Program-made: the position numbers and the translations under genes
Shown here: positions 22,901 to 34,700 of the stretch, one piece after another
How the letters are laid out: each line of letters begins with the position of its first letter
Position numbering within the stretch: the stretch's first letter is position 1
Assembly: GCA_032209605.1 (NCBI GenBank)
Contig: JASFXZ010000004.1
Location: 37,234,401-37,298,400, forward strand
Source: Mactromeris polynyma
Lineage: Eukaryota; Mollusca; Bivalvia; Venerida; Mactridae
Direction of reading: 5' to 3'
DNA: 64,000 nt
The notes under the pieces: model-generated
Database searches by the model: none
Told to the model about the DNA's origin: nothing
What the model saw: only the letters and a program-made list of their open reading frames with translations

Positions 22901-25428
22901 CATCAAGTACTGATCTGATTTCCTTTACGAGATATGAGTCAGATTTAAAACTGGTAATCGAAAGACTAATTCACTTGTCATAGTTTTTATGCAACAATTA
23001 TGGTCGAGTTATATTGCTCATTTTGGTAAAATGGCGATACATGTTTACAGTAACCAATTACGGAAAACATTTGCATGTATATTCATACTTCACAGATGAG
23101 CAAATGGCTGGTGCACTGGGCGATCTGTTCATTGCGGGCTCTCACACATCAGCGACAGCAATACGATGGGCAATACCTTGTCTGGTAAATTACCCAAATA
23201 TTCAAGACAAACTCTACAAGGAAATTTCTACCACCATTGGAACAGAAAGACTTCCCTCTGTGCAGGACAAAACGCGATTGGTGTTCCTTGAAGCTTTTTA
23301 TCTCGAGGTTCTCAGGTAAATTGTATATTTAAAGCGTATCAAAGGGTGGTATTTCTTTCATTTCCCTGTCACTGATATACAAACTCGTACAAGCCACAAT
23401 ACTTGTATGAATTTGAGACAGCAAACATGGCCATTAAGACACGAAAATGAAACCAGAAAAATACCGAATTCACATGCGTTGATCTGATCATATATACGAG
23501 GACTTACACTTGTAAGGAAGCAAACCGGCTTCAAAGTCTTTGAACTGATCATATATTTTGTGGACTTACACAAGGAAACATACAGGCTTCACATTCTATG
23601 AACTGGCCATATTTTATTGGGCTTACACATGGAAACATACCAGCTTCACAGTCTTTCAACTGATATACACCTGTACTAGTATTTGAGGGTTTACTCCAGT
23701 AATAATACTTAACTAAATGTGTTCCTAAAAATGATGACGGAAAATTATGTTTGTTGAAAAATTGCTGCATGATAGCTGTGTTTTGCATATACATGTACAT
23801 TTACAAACAAGACACATTGGTCAATATTTGAACGTGTTAAAATTTCAGTTAATTACTGTCAGAATGCACTGACTGACATGTTTTTAATTGCGGTACATGG
23901 ACTGAAGTATTCAGGTGTTTCTTCAAATAAACACACAAGCTGACCTCCTTGTCGGTTCATAAATGGTTTTAACATAGTAAGTATAAAAATACAAAACAGG
24001 ACTTCGTCTGCATGGAGGTCAATGTAGTCTTCATTAATAAATACAATATTGAGGGTTTATTTCAGATACTGTAACTTGACCATAGCAAGTGCTGTACATG
24101 CTTCTACTCATGACCTGACATTTAAAGGATACACCATACCACAAGATGCCATCATTCTACCAGATCTAGATTCTGTGTTCACTGATGAGACAATATGGGG
24201 AGATCCACACATCTTCAGGCCAGAACGATTTGTAGATAAAGATGGAAACTTAAAGAAAAAAGAGGAAATGATTGTTTTCTTCATAGGTATGAGGCTTGTA
24301 TAGCGTGGAAGTGTTTTATATTGACTTACAAACTGGCCTAACTATCCTCCGAAAATTTGTTCGGTCAATGATTTTCAAGCCAGCTGATGTGTTTTGATAT
24401 CATATAGCTCTGGTCCTATACGTTCAAACATCTAAGTTGACATTTATGTTCAATGTCAGTTGTTATGTTTATGACAAAACGCACGAAAACTTATACTTAT
24501 ACCGCCTCACGTGGCCGAGTGGGTAAGGCATCCACCTTGGGAATGGGACGTCGAAGGTTCCAATCCCGATAGGAATCCATTCTGGTATGGCCGGTTGGTG
24601 GGCCGCCAGCTGGTTAAAGCATGCTTATCGTGTATCTATATGCCTGATACCTAACACAATGTAACACAGACGTCTGGGTGTGGCAAGCAAGACCTCCCCG
24701 TTGGCAATCATACGTTCAAATTTAACTAAGTTGGCTCCGGTGTTCATTATGTATTTATCACAATAAGGGGTGTCACGATATACCGGTATATCGATATATT
24801 GCAATATGCAGCTAAAACTGTATTGTACCACGATAGGAAATACATTTTCGACAAGACAGTTGCCGAATACAAGCTCGAGAAATATGAAATAACGTAGTCA
24901 ATTAGTCAATAATTGAAATAAGAATACATTTTGTAACTGTATTGTTTGAGCTTATTATGTAGTACAAATCGTGGAAACCCTTATAGTTACATACTTAAAA
25001 GCTGAAATGAGATTTTGTTTAGCTTACGCGCGTTCACTTCATTTGCAACACATTTGACGCCAACGTGTTCAAGTAAGAACAAATATCTACGGTCAAAGAT
25101 CAGGTTAATGAAACAATATATCGTGGTACTTATTGCTCTACGTCACTAAAGTATTGCAATAAATCGTGGTACGTATGCTTAATTATCGCGACACCCCTAA
25201 TCATTATGAAATACTCCATATAAAAGTACATTTATCTTTACAGGTAAACGGAGTTGTATCGGTGAATCGTTGGCAAGAATGGAATTGTTGATATTTCTAG
25301 GAGCTCTGATACAGAACTTCAAGTTTGAATCTTGTCCAGGTGATGTATTGACTGTAGAGAAAGTGGATGGAACATTTGGATTTGTACATGGACCAAAGCC
25401 ATACCAAGTGTTGGCAATACCTCGATAA
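13924..25428 (+). CDS. Cytochrome P450, clan 2 (CYP2-like), six exons
   Basis: Coding exons are 13924-14296, 14875-15160, 16801-17030, 23096-23315, 24066-24286 and 25244-25428. All introns are GT-AG and the joined frame is 504 aa. It is a heme-thiolate monooxygenase of the endoplasmic reticulum. An N-terminal membrane anchor (about 14-33) is followed by the proline hinge LPLPPSP (41-47). Next come helix-C WKEHR (134-138), helix-I LFIAGSHTS (307-315), helix-K EVLR (367-370) and FRPERF. The heme loop is FFIGKRSCIG (441-450), with ligand Cys448. Length and exon layout fit CYP2 enzymes, which oxidise lipophilic substrates; the substrate here cannot be told. The I-helix acid normally next to the conserved Thr is His313, which is odd. 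Introns 2 and 3 are mostly minisatellite. Candidate polyadenylation signals follow at 25675 and 25712. Confidence 0.93.
14411..14484. repeat. 37-bp tandem duplication
   Basis: Two adjacent copies of a unit beginning TCATCTCTGTAAGAGCAACC lie in P450 intron 1 and differ by about one base. Confidence 0.85.
14637..14816. mobile_element. MITE-like element, same family as 1693
   Basis: It begins TACAGTAAAATCTC with ACTTAAAGACCACC and ends with GGTGGTCTTATTATTGAGG plus TTTTACTATA, so the termini are inverted. It lies in intron 1 of the P450, about 60 bases before exon 2. Confidence 0.75.
15440..16760. repeat. 32-bp minisatellite in P450 intron 2
   Basis: About 40 tandem copies of a 32-base unit alternating CATCATACCATATCATAGTA with ATATGTAGATTA. 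Some units contain an inserted CATTGTA. After about 16500 the copies shorten and diverge (ATTGCATTATACCATATCG type). The array runs to within about 40 bases of the exon 3 acceptor at 16800. Confidence 0.95.
17280..22810. repeat. 5.5-kb CTCTCAACATC minisatellite in P450 intron 3
   Basis: Hundreds of tandem 14-18-base units of the form CATCTCTCAACATCCCC, with variants ending GCCAACCTTT, GTCAACCTTT or ACCCACC. The plus strand (the P450 transcript strand) is almost free of G. A higher-order period of about 943 bases is visible: the marker ACATGTCAACATCCCC followed by two CACCTCTCAACATC units recurs at 18567, 19511, 20454 and 21024, the third interval being shortened to 570. Open frames through the array come from the repeat, not from genes. 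Confidence 0.97.
21930..22490. repeat. 187-bp tandem repeat inside the larger minisatellite
   Basis: Three consecutive copies begin at 21930, 22117 and 22304. Each contains CCACCATTCAACATCACCC and CTATGAACAACATCCACC. They are a separate, younger amplification at the 3' side of the array. Confidence 0.9.
23488..23668. repeat. Degenerate repeat of about 60 bp, three copies
   Basis: In P450 intron 4 the pattern GGCTTCAAAGTCTTTGAACTG, then an ATATTTT stretch and a CTTACAC stretch, recurs with changes near 23525, 23585 and 23640. Confidence 0.6.
24503..24700 (+). mobile_element. tRNA-derived SINE in P450 intron 5
   Basis: The tRNA-like head has A-box GTGGCCGAGTGGGTAAGG and B-box GGTTCCAATCC, with an anticodon-loop region CACCTTGGGAATGG. 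The body includes CAGCTGGTTAAAGC and TTATCGTGTATCTA. The minus-strand copy at about 49850-50000 has a matching body, so this is one family. Confidence 0.75.
24767..25197. mobile_element. hAT-like MITE in P450 intron 5
   Basis: It starts GGGGTGTCACGATA and ends with the inverse TATCGCGACACCCC. The interior repeats words such as TATTGCAATA and TCGTGGTAC near both ends. The terminal sequence resembles hAT elements, but I could not confirm an 8-bp duplication. It ends about 45 bases before the exon 6 acceptor. Confidence 0.7.
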
Positions 25429-25674
25429 TTTAGTTCAATCTGTTTCATAGTGACTTATTGCGGGGCTTGGACCCATAACATACTGATGACTATTTGTATG
25501 ATAGCCATTAACAAGTGATCGGGAATTTTCATTCGCATCGCAAAGTATGAAAGGAATACAGTACTTGTAAAAATATTTCTATCGAATATTGATTATGTAA
25601 GTAAGCATCTAAATAAGGACATAAATACAAACATACAAAGATCAAGCCTAATGGGCATATAAGTCACCATATAA

Positions 25675-25717
25675 AATAAAACATCTTTACCATCGAATTT
25701 ATTGCTGTATAAATAAA
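25675..25717 (+). promoter_or_regulatory. Candidate P450 polyadenylation signals
   Basis: AATAAA occurs at 25675-25680 and again at 25712-25717, roughly 250-290 bases after the P450 stop codon. Which one is used cannot be told from sequence. Confidence 0.4.
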
Positions 25718-25719
25718 TA

Positions 25720-28519
25720 AACAAATATTAAAGTATCTCTAGTAAACTGAAAACTTAGAAGACAGAGAATAAAAGATTCATTAAAAAGACAACTTAATTA
25801 ATTTATGATAACACATATACATGCGGGAATATCTGACTTAACTTCATTGAAGTTATCAATATACATTATGTATTGATCGTATACCGAGTTAATAATCATA
25901 CTATATATATAACCACGAAACCTTCTGTCTGACCAAGAGTCTAGGTTGGATTATTATGACAAGATTTTCTCGTTGTCCAACTGGTTATCATTAGCAGTGA
26001 ATAATTAAAATTGTACTAACTAATATACATGTATTGAACTTATATTGCACCAAGTTTCGGCAAAGTTCACAATCTAACAAGAATGAGTTTCGTTTCCTAC
26101 ACGATTATTATCACAAAGCTTGCATACTCTTTGTTCAGGGTCACGCCACACATAATATCGACCCGTCTCTCATCTTCGGGATAAAATGCCAGCTATGAAC
26201 TCATGGAACAGGCTAAACGTTCATTTCGTGGTAGAATAATACGATATATTCTACGTTTCATTTCCGGCATATTCTGAAGATTTTGTTAACAAACGATGGA
26301 GAGTGGTGAGAAAATCTGTTTCTTTTTATTGAAACTTTTACGTATTCAAACTAGTAATACAGACAGTACGAGCGACAGATGATTGAAGTTTCCCATAGTA
26401 ATGTTATTTTGGCCAGTATTACTAAATTGTCTTCAATCATTCGAGAAAACCGACGGATTTCGTCATTTTCTAAAGTGAAAGTTATTTTTTCAGATTATCA
26501 ACTGTCTCCAAATATCTATTACAACGATACTGTATCATACGGTGACAAAGAGGTGACATGTGTGAACTTAATGACGATATGGCTCTAATAAGAAAAGAGT
26601 AGCAACTCAATAAAAACACCACCTCTGTAATAAGAATTTTCTAGCTCCATTTTCACCGTTTTGCTCTTTATTCAACCTTAATAATAAAACCATCTCATTA
26701 AGAAGACCAGATTACAAGGGTCCCAAGGGTGGTCGTATTGAGATTTTACTGTACACTCCATAAAAAAGTTGTCAACTGGTAGGTAAAGCAAGACCCTTAT
26801 TTGAAAGTACACATAGTCCCAATTCATATATGAGATACATTGTTTTCCTGGGGCATGCAACAATATACTGCGAAAGTGTTCGTTTAGTGCTAACATCAAT
26901 CACTCAATCAATTAATCAGTCTGTGTAAAAAGCCCAGTATGTTTGTTACCGAGAGAATTGTATTTTTCTTAAATATCATAAATCTTTGCGACATTGACTA
27001 AACTTCGGTGAATCAGTCAACCAAAAATCAATAAATGATCGATTTTATGAATACTACACTGTTTTACCCTAGGGAAGTTTCAATCAATGCTCATACATCA
27101 CTGCTATCAAACATACAACATTTATTGGTAGGAAACCACAGTACATATTTAAGAACTATGCATATTTCACAGGATCCATTATATAGCCTGTGTACAAGCG
27201 GGTTGAAGTTATCCTATTTAACACAATGGGCAAAATAGAACCTACAAGTCAAAATGTTTTTACATTTCATTTTTTGCCCATCAATACATTATACTAAGGG
27301 TATGTACTCTGGTGAATTACACTAAGCTATAACGATACAGATCGACGTCACTTGGTTCTCCTTTCCGTTATACATTTTCATAAATATATGAAATACATAC
27401 GCTTTTCAATAGCTGATACTTTAATGCCTTGTAATGATCAGACATGAACATTTGACTAGGTAAGTAGAATTAGAACGATGTGTTATAATATAAATAAAGT
27501 AGAACAATGGCAGTTACAATAGCTGTGTAACTAAATGATAAGGAGTATAAACATATGGATTCCCGACTAAAGTATTGCTTAAAGAATGAATATGTCATCC
27601 GACGAACCGAACATTCTTAAGACAGAACCAAACCCAACCAAATATGTTATTTCATCATAAAATTATGTTTGTGATCATTAAACTGTTTATCAGGATTCAT
27701 TACTTCTGTAACATTATTACATTGGGTTTATAGGCAACAAATCTGCCATTTTGAAATAAACAAACGAATGTTTGTAGTGTTTACGTTTGTCACTAATTAG
27801 CTTTATGTAACATTTTAAGGTATAAATATCCCAAATTATATAGTTAACAATACATCAAGATTGACATGATACACACTTAAAGCCCACTTAAAGCAGGCCA
27901 TTTTGTTCTTTTCATAGGTATTAATTTTATAACCATACATGTATATACATACACAAATGTCAGTTTAGGCCAAGATGAATTAATTGTTCCTCATCAGTGC
28001 TTGTCCACATTCTATCACGCCACAATGACCCTTGACTTACCTAGAGGGCACCAAGTATCTTGTGAGATGCATAGATTTTACAATGCAAAACAGATAACAT
28101 CCCCCAAAGCCATATTTTGTATACTTTGTGTATATATGTAAGTATATGAAATGTTTTATATAGATGATGTACTTTGTACAAGTCTAAATATTTTAACACA
28201 TACTTTACAATGCCCCTAACATATGCGCATATCTACTTCTTAACTGTAATAATATCCTAAAATGTGAATGCATTTATGGGAATATTCTACCTGAAAACAG
28301 TTGAAGAATCCTGAATGGATGTGCGAGTATGTTCAGTATTTTGTTTATAAAATATGAAGTTAAAAACCAGCAAAAATAAACAATTAACCTGCATTTTATG
28401 CTCATCACCTGCTCACTCATGTAGGCTTCTGTGTTATATATCGGGATGTTCGAATGGACAGTATAGCCAAAAGCTGTACGATGACCCCTATACCACTTAC
28501 CTGATTAAGAGAGGCATAA
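25720..28519. other. Intergenic, no gene recognised
   Basis: AT-rich with frequent stops. Apart from one short inverted-repeat element at 26603-26754, I see no gene, RNA or tandem array here. Confidence 0.6.
26603..26754. mobile_element. MITE-like element, same family as 1693
   Basis: It begins CAACTCAATAAAAACACCACC and ends GGGTGGTCGTATTGAGA plus TTTTACTGTA. It is a degraded copy with the family's CTCCATTTTCACC interior in inverted orientation. Confidence 0.55.
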
Positions 28520-30166
28520 TGGAACATCACCCACTCAGACAGCGAAACCAAAGCCAACATCCTTAATGAGCAATTCTCTTCTGTCTTCAACAAAGATGAA
28601 GATGCCACAAACATCCCAGACAAGGGACCAAGCCCTCATCCGCCTGTAGACAACATCACCGTCACAGAAAATGGTGTATACAAGATACTAGCAGGATTGG
28701 ATCCCCACAAAGCCACAGGACCAGACCAACTTCCGGCGAGGCTGTTAAAGGAACTTGCTGTAGAATTGACACCAATTTACACACTCTTCTTTCAGGCCTC
28801 GCTGGACCAAGGTATAATGCCAGATGAATGGAAGTCTGCAAATGTGGTTCCTATATTCAAGAAGGGCGATCAAAGCAAACCGGAGAATTACAGACCCGTC
28901 TCGCTGACTTCAATTTCCTGTAAGGCATTGGAGCACATTGTCACCAGCTCAATCATGAAACATCTAGATGAACATCAAATACTCACTGACGCTCAGCATG
29001 GTTTTAGGAAGCGAAGGTCTTGTGAGACACAGTTAATCCAGACCATTCAGGACCTTGCCAGCAACATGGATGCCAGCGGCCAGACTGATGTCGTCTTATT
29101 GGACTTTTCGAAGGCCTTCGACAAGGTGCCACACCTGCGTCTACTTTCGAAGATTCACTATTACGGGATCAGGAACAACCTACAAAAATGGATCAGCTGT
29201 TTCCTAGGAGAGCGGAACCAGATGGTTTTCTTGGACGGCACACATTCAGCACAGGCTTCCGTGGATTCAGGAGTCCCACAGGGTAGTGTCCTAGGACCAC
29301 TACTGTTCCTCCTATATATCAATGACCTACCCGAATATATTTCACCTGAGTCTACCGCGAGAATGTTTGCAGACGACTGTGCTCTCTACCGCCGAATAAA
29401 GACAGAAGAAGACGCATTAGCCCTACAGAAAGACCTTGATGGCCTCCAACGATGGGAAAGGGACTGGCTAATGGAATTCCACCCCCAGAAATGCCAGATC
29501 ATGCATATTACCAACAAAAGAAAACCTATTAAGTCACTCTATAACATCCATGGACACACTTTAGAAGAAGTAGAAACAGCAAAATATTTAGGCCTGAACT
29601 TTCAAAAAGCACTCAACTGGAACCATCACATCAACATCATTACAAAGAAAGCTAACAACACCAGATCCTTCCTGCAGAGAAACATCAGCAAATGCCCAAG
29701 GAAGACTAAAGAGCTATGTTATCAAACCCTGGTGCGGCCACTCGTAGAATATGCGGCGATCATCTGGGACCCCTTCACAGATGCCAATATAAGGAAGCTG
29801 GAGATGGTGCAGCGCAGATCTGCTCGCATGGTCCTCTCAGATTATAGAAGGACCAGCAGCGTCTCATCCATGCTGCAACAGCTCCAGTGGCCGTCATTAC
29901 AAGAGCGCAGGGCACAAGCAAAAGTGACAATGTTGTACCGGATTGTGTACCAGCTGGTTGAAGTTCCAACAACACACCTCACTCCAATCTGCACAGTTAG
30001 AGGCCACGGACTCGCCTACATGGTGCCATTTGCTAGAACCCTTTGCTATCAGAGATCCTTCTTCCCAGACACTATCCGCCTATGGAACAGCCTTCCCCAG
30101 TCAGTCATCAGCTGCTCAACCATCGACAGCTTCAAGAGGGGAGTACAGACAGTCAAGCTACGCTAG
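28520..30166 (+). pseudogene. LINE reverse transcriptase, N-terminally truncated
   Basis: The open frame runs from just after a stop at 28517 to TAG at 30164-30166 (548 codons), without an initiating Met at its true start. Visible motifs in order: SDSETKANILNEQFSSVF, HKATGPDQLPARLLKEL, ENYRPVSLTSISCK, motif A LLDFSKAFDKVPH, motif B GVPQGSVLGPLLF, catalytic FADD, and the C-terminal LVRPLVEYAAIIWDP and RLWNSLP blocks. All are standard for Jockey/CR1-group reverse transcriptases. With no endonuclease the copy cannot move by itself. The reverse transcriptase is still open, so the truncation probably came with a fairly recent insertion. Confidence 0.88.
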
Positions 30167-30334
30167 ACTCGTACTGGATGATTTTAACTGCACTGTGAAT
30201 AGTTACCTTGATAAAGGCTTTTAATTTAAAATGAACACTTGTATAAAATGTATAGACACCTCTTTCACCGCGATGCGCCAGTACGAGTATACACGAGTTC
30301 GTGTCTGTACTTTAAAGGAAGAAGAAGAAGAATG
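28520..30334 (+). mobile_element. 5'-truncated LINE, Jockey/CR1 superfamily
   Basis: The copy starts abruptly inside the linker before the reverse transcriptase and lacks the endonuclease domain. It ends after a short 3'UTR with AAAGGAAGAAGAAGAAGAA, a GAA-repeat tail. Its reverse transcriptase wording and GC-richer codons differ clearly from the L2-like element at 9.5-12.6 kb, so it is a second family. Confidence 0.85.
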
Positions 30335-30550
30335 GTCGAGGGCCAGAAGGTTGTCCAAACTGTGAGTGGGGTTGGATCACAAATGTCACAGCACTGTACT
30401 TGAAGCGAGTACTGGATGTCATCATGGTGTGTGCAAGTTGTAAGAAGCTTTTGCTTCAGAATTGAAGTTTAGGCCAAGTTAGACAGATCCTGATGTTTAC
30501 TATCTTTAGACAGATCAATATCACTTTAGCCATGTAGGTACCAAACTATC

Positions 30551-30819
30551 CCAGGGCTGCGTTTCATCAAAAATCCTAAGTATGAAAAGATAGGAGTGAA
30601 ACTTTCTGGAAGGAATAAGTCATGGTTGCTCAATATGTTTCAAACATTTTGAAGTGTAAATATCTTTAATATTTCATATTCTTTAAGATTAAACTCAAAT
30701 TTGGTTGAACCTTGTTTTTTAAATTCATGTAACAAAACATGCTTTAATTGGCTTAGGTGCGAAAAGTCTACTTAGGAGTGAAAAGCGCACCTAGGACTTT
30801 TGATGAAATGCACCCCTGG
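30551..30819. mobile_element. MITE C, CCAGGGxTGCxTTTCATCAAAA termini
   Basis: The left end CCAGGGCTGCGTTTCATC is answered at the right by GATGAAATGCACCCCTGG, and the arms continue inward through AAxTCCTAxG. The element is 269 bp. No clear target duplication is seen. Confidence 0.8.
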
Positions 30820-31071
30820 TCATCATCTCTGTGGAAAATGGTATCAACACTACCTATTACATTCTTAATTGTTTTCTGATTAGTCACTTATTGAATTGTC
30901 ATATTTTCCAAACAAAGACACAGAAATATAAATTCATTAAATTTGTGTTACTTCATTCTTGCACACACCTCAATATTCTGAAAGCACAACTCCAAGCACT
31001 GTTGTATGACAAAATATCCTAATCAATATTTCTATCAAGATTATTAAGAAGCAGAAATGTAGGGGGACCAA

Positions 31072-31492
31072 TTAGAAAAGTGATTCAGTGTATATACTTG
31101 GACAAATAGCCTCCCATGTCGCACAAGTCCAATTTAACAAGTACACTGGTCCAGGACAACTGTATTCAAAGAAATTTTCTCGAGTCCTGCAGTATAAACA
31201 ATTTTCCCACAGTAAGCATTCACTGCAAATTGATCCATCTCGCAAACACAATTGCTCTGAAGAAGCTTCACTGTACTTGCAATGGTTAATTGTAATGCTA
31301 TACTTTTGCTTTATATGCTGTATTCCTCGCCTTACACAGTCCCGTCTTTGTGTGTTATACAAGGCAACCAGCATCTTACCCTGGTGGACATGTTTTTTGA
31401 TGGAGCATCTACATTTTAAAACGATTTTGCAACTGTTCGTCTTGGCAACAATTGTTTTGGATAGATATTCCTATAGCAGTTGTAATTTTTAA
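31072..31492. other. Stretch open on both strands, identity unresolved
   Basis: Both strands stay open for more than 300 bases. The minus frame reads MLVALYNTQRRDCVRRGIQH, then a Cys-rich segment (CSECLLWENCLYC); it looks more protein-like than the plus frame. It starts about 390 bases downstream of the elongation-factor stop on the same strand. I do not recognise the family and see no splice sites to extend it, so I do not call a gene. Confidence 0.3.
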
Positions 31493-31683
31493 AGTATTGA
31501 AGTTAAATTCAACCATCTTTCCTGTGATGTATGAGTTAGATTGGCCAAACAGTGTTTCGGTAGATAACATTTTGAAAACATCCAAAGAAAAACAGATGGG
31601 CATTGGAAAAATAGTGACCACAATATAGGTCACCGAAAGTAAAAACTACACTACAACACATTGATGGTGCGTAAATCATAGAC

Positions 31684-31689
31684 TTTATT
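31684..31689 (-). promoter_or_regulatory. Polyadenylation signal of the eEF1D gene
   Basis: AATAAA on the minus strand about 75 bases after the stop codon implies a short 3'UTR ending near 31.66 kb. Confidence 0.6.
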
Positions 31690-31762
31690 TTTTTCAATAT
31701 CAGTGTAAACATGTAAGCACTTGTATGTACAAAGTCTATAATAATGTAAAATAACTTTTCTC

Positions 31763-34700
31763 CTAAATTTTGTTGAAGGCAGCGATGTCCATACTTTGTA
31801 CCTGTAAAATAAAGAAGACATGATTCAGTAATTAAGAAAATGAGAAATGAAATAACATGAAAATATTTGTCGACTGTTGCTAATTGTTTTGTCGCAAGTA
31901 AGCCAATATGTCATGGTTTGTTTTCATTTTAAAAAACTAATTTGGAAGAATTTATTTCCCGTTTACTTAATTTTTACATGTGTGGAAAAAGAAGAAAATA
32001 TAAACACATAAAAAATAAGTAATTCAATGATATATTCACTCAAGATATTTCTGTATAAAAAACCTTTTTGGAGAAGAAATATTTTGAAAATCAGTCTTAC
32101 GTAATACAAATTCTAGTATGTTTGCCAGAGAGGCTTTTTTTAAGCTGAACGATTGATTTTGAGTGAATATTTCGTTAAATTACTCTATACTGGTGTGTCC
32201 ATGTGAAATGATTTTTTCTCAATGTGTATAAATATGGTACAGTCAGACCTCATTCATTACTTATCAGGTTCGAAATTTATTTCGGAAAAATATATATGCT
32301 TTCCAATAGCCCATTTTACGTGCCTAAGAAGATACATTGGGATCTGATATTTATTTCGGATGATACCAAGTATTCGGATAGGTTATCGATTAAACGAGGG
32401 CTGACTGTAATTCGAACTAACAAATATAATTTAATGTAAACATACAGCAATAAAAATTAACCATTAAAGGGAGACAACCTGAATATGAATTGACATTAAA
32501 CTAAGCGTGTAAAAAATAAGTATGGCTGGTAGTCCATAAGTCCTAATTTTATTTTAGTACATAATGTGTCAATAAATATGATTAATAAACAAGATCTAAA
32601 ATAAATAAGAAACTATAGACAGTAACAATATTTAAATCATCATCAAATTTGAATGCAACTTCCAACATGACAAGAAACAGTTTCAGGATACATTTTACAT
32701 AAGACTGATAAAAACACATTGTTGAAAATAATTCCACAACGAATTTAGACAGGGATTTCCCTGATGCAGAAATCTTGAGTCCCTGAATCCCTTTTCTTTC
32801 TAGGGACTCTCATATTCCACTTACTGTGCATCCCTTGGACCCATTAAATCAACATTTGTCAAGTATAAACTGCATATCTGGGATCCAACAAAATTTACTA
32901 AGGACCCCCAATTTGTCAAACACAAGGTTCCAAGAACCCCTAGCTGAATAATCCTAAGGAAAGCCCTGATTTAGAGCATTAAATTTCAATAAAAAATCAC
33001 AATAATTCACTGTTTCTGCTTCAAAAGAGTTTGTGAGAGGATACAAAATTATAACATCTTTTTCAGTCAAAATACAGTGAATTTTAGAATGGAATAAAAA
33101 AATACTGTTCTTACAAAATCTTCAAAAGATGTAATTTTTTCTTCAAGGTCATCTGTACTGATTTTGTCGTCTACAATTACAGCATTGATTTGTAATTTTC
33201 TAATTCCATATCCAACAGGTACAAGTTTAGCTAAAACATAATGCAAAAATCACAACAAACATTCAGGGGATAAGTCAATACAATTTTCAGTAATATTTCT
33301 GGCATATATCTTTAAAACTTCATCAACTAATCATCAAATACCGGGGTACCATGTCCTTGGTTATTTAAAAACAACAGCGCAAACATGACAAAGTTACAAA
33401 TATAGGATATGAGCTGCACCACAACGAAACCTGTATTAGTGATGTCGGTTATGACGTCGAGTATTTCTGAATCAAATATTTGAAGTCACAAACTAAGGGA
33501 TGTGTCCGAAGATGTTTCGGAGGCTTAATTGTGATTTATAGAATTAAACAAATGAAGAAATATTTATAAGTAATGAATAATGTGTTTTTTTTCGGTACAG
33601 CCGTACTAACATGGTTTTGCTATTTGTATATTAGTGTTGTGCAAACCAATCAAATCTTATGTTAACCACCATGGCAATTTTTCTTCAACCGAACGTTTGT
33701 AACCTTGATGCAGATTGGTTAACCTTTCGATAAAGGGTACGTTACCTTACTGAAATCCACTGAATTTTGGTGAATTTACCGAAATCCATTTTGGATCTGA
33801 AGTGACCAGCAATCGTAACCTTCAAATGGCGCCGACCATCTTTTTTCAAGATATTTCTTGTTTTCATTTGAAGAGCAGAAGATGTTTTTAAGAATTATGT
33901 ACATTCTGACACAACGTCAACATTTTGTAGCTTACTACTGCACCTTGTTCTTAACATTGGAATTGCAATAAATTGAAAAGTAGATGTCCGATTTTAATAC
34001 TTTGGTATCCAAATGCAGGTTGAAACATTTATCTGTTTTTTAATACTTTGGTATCCAAATGCAGGTTGAAACATTTATCTGTTAGAATATGTAAAAACCT
34101 GAAAATGGACTTTTTGGTTACTAATACATTTTTGTCGTGGTGCAGCTCATATAAAACTGCAATGATGCATTTCACTCCCATCCAGTACAAAAACTGAGAC
34201 AAATTATACACAGTTGATGACTTACTCACCTAATCAAACTCACATCTAGCATATGTCCAAACTATTACCTGCATCTTAGTTATATATGTCAGTCCATAAA
34301 TGGTGAACTGCACTGGTCATTGGTAATGGAATAAATGTTAAAAATGACCAGAACGAAGAAAAGAAATAGTTGTAATATTTCTGGTGGTGCCGAGGTCGAG
34401 GGGCAAGTCTACAGAACTTGTCTCACAATCATTGTAAAATAACTAAGTTTAAACTGAAATTAATCATTCTGCGATAGAAATTAAGAGCGACGCTGTACTT
34501 TTCCAACCTCTTCTTAAAGTGACGTCATATCCAGAAAACACCATGTGACATCATCATGTACTAACAGCAATGTCCCATATGGCAATATGAAAGTCACCAT
34601 ATGGAGTGAATATTGTCTCCTGCTTGCACATTGTGACATCATATGTTGTGTTTTCTTGAAATGACGTCACTTACAGAAGAGGTTGTAAATCCCATAGCAG

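Noticed and set aside
24767..25206. Target-site duplication for the GGGGTGTC element
   Set aside because: Flanks TCACAATA and AATCATTA are only loosely similar, so I do not claim an 8-bp duplication for this copy.
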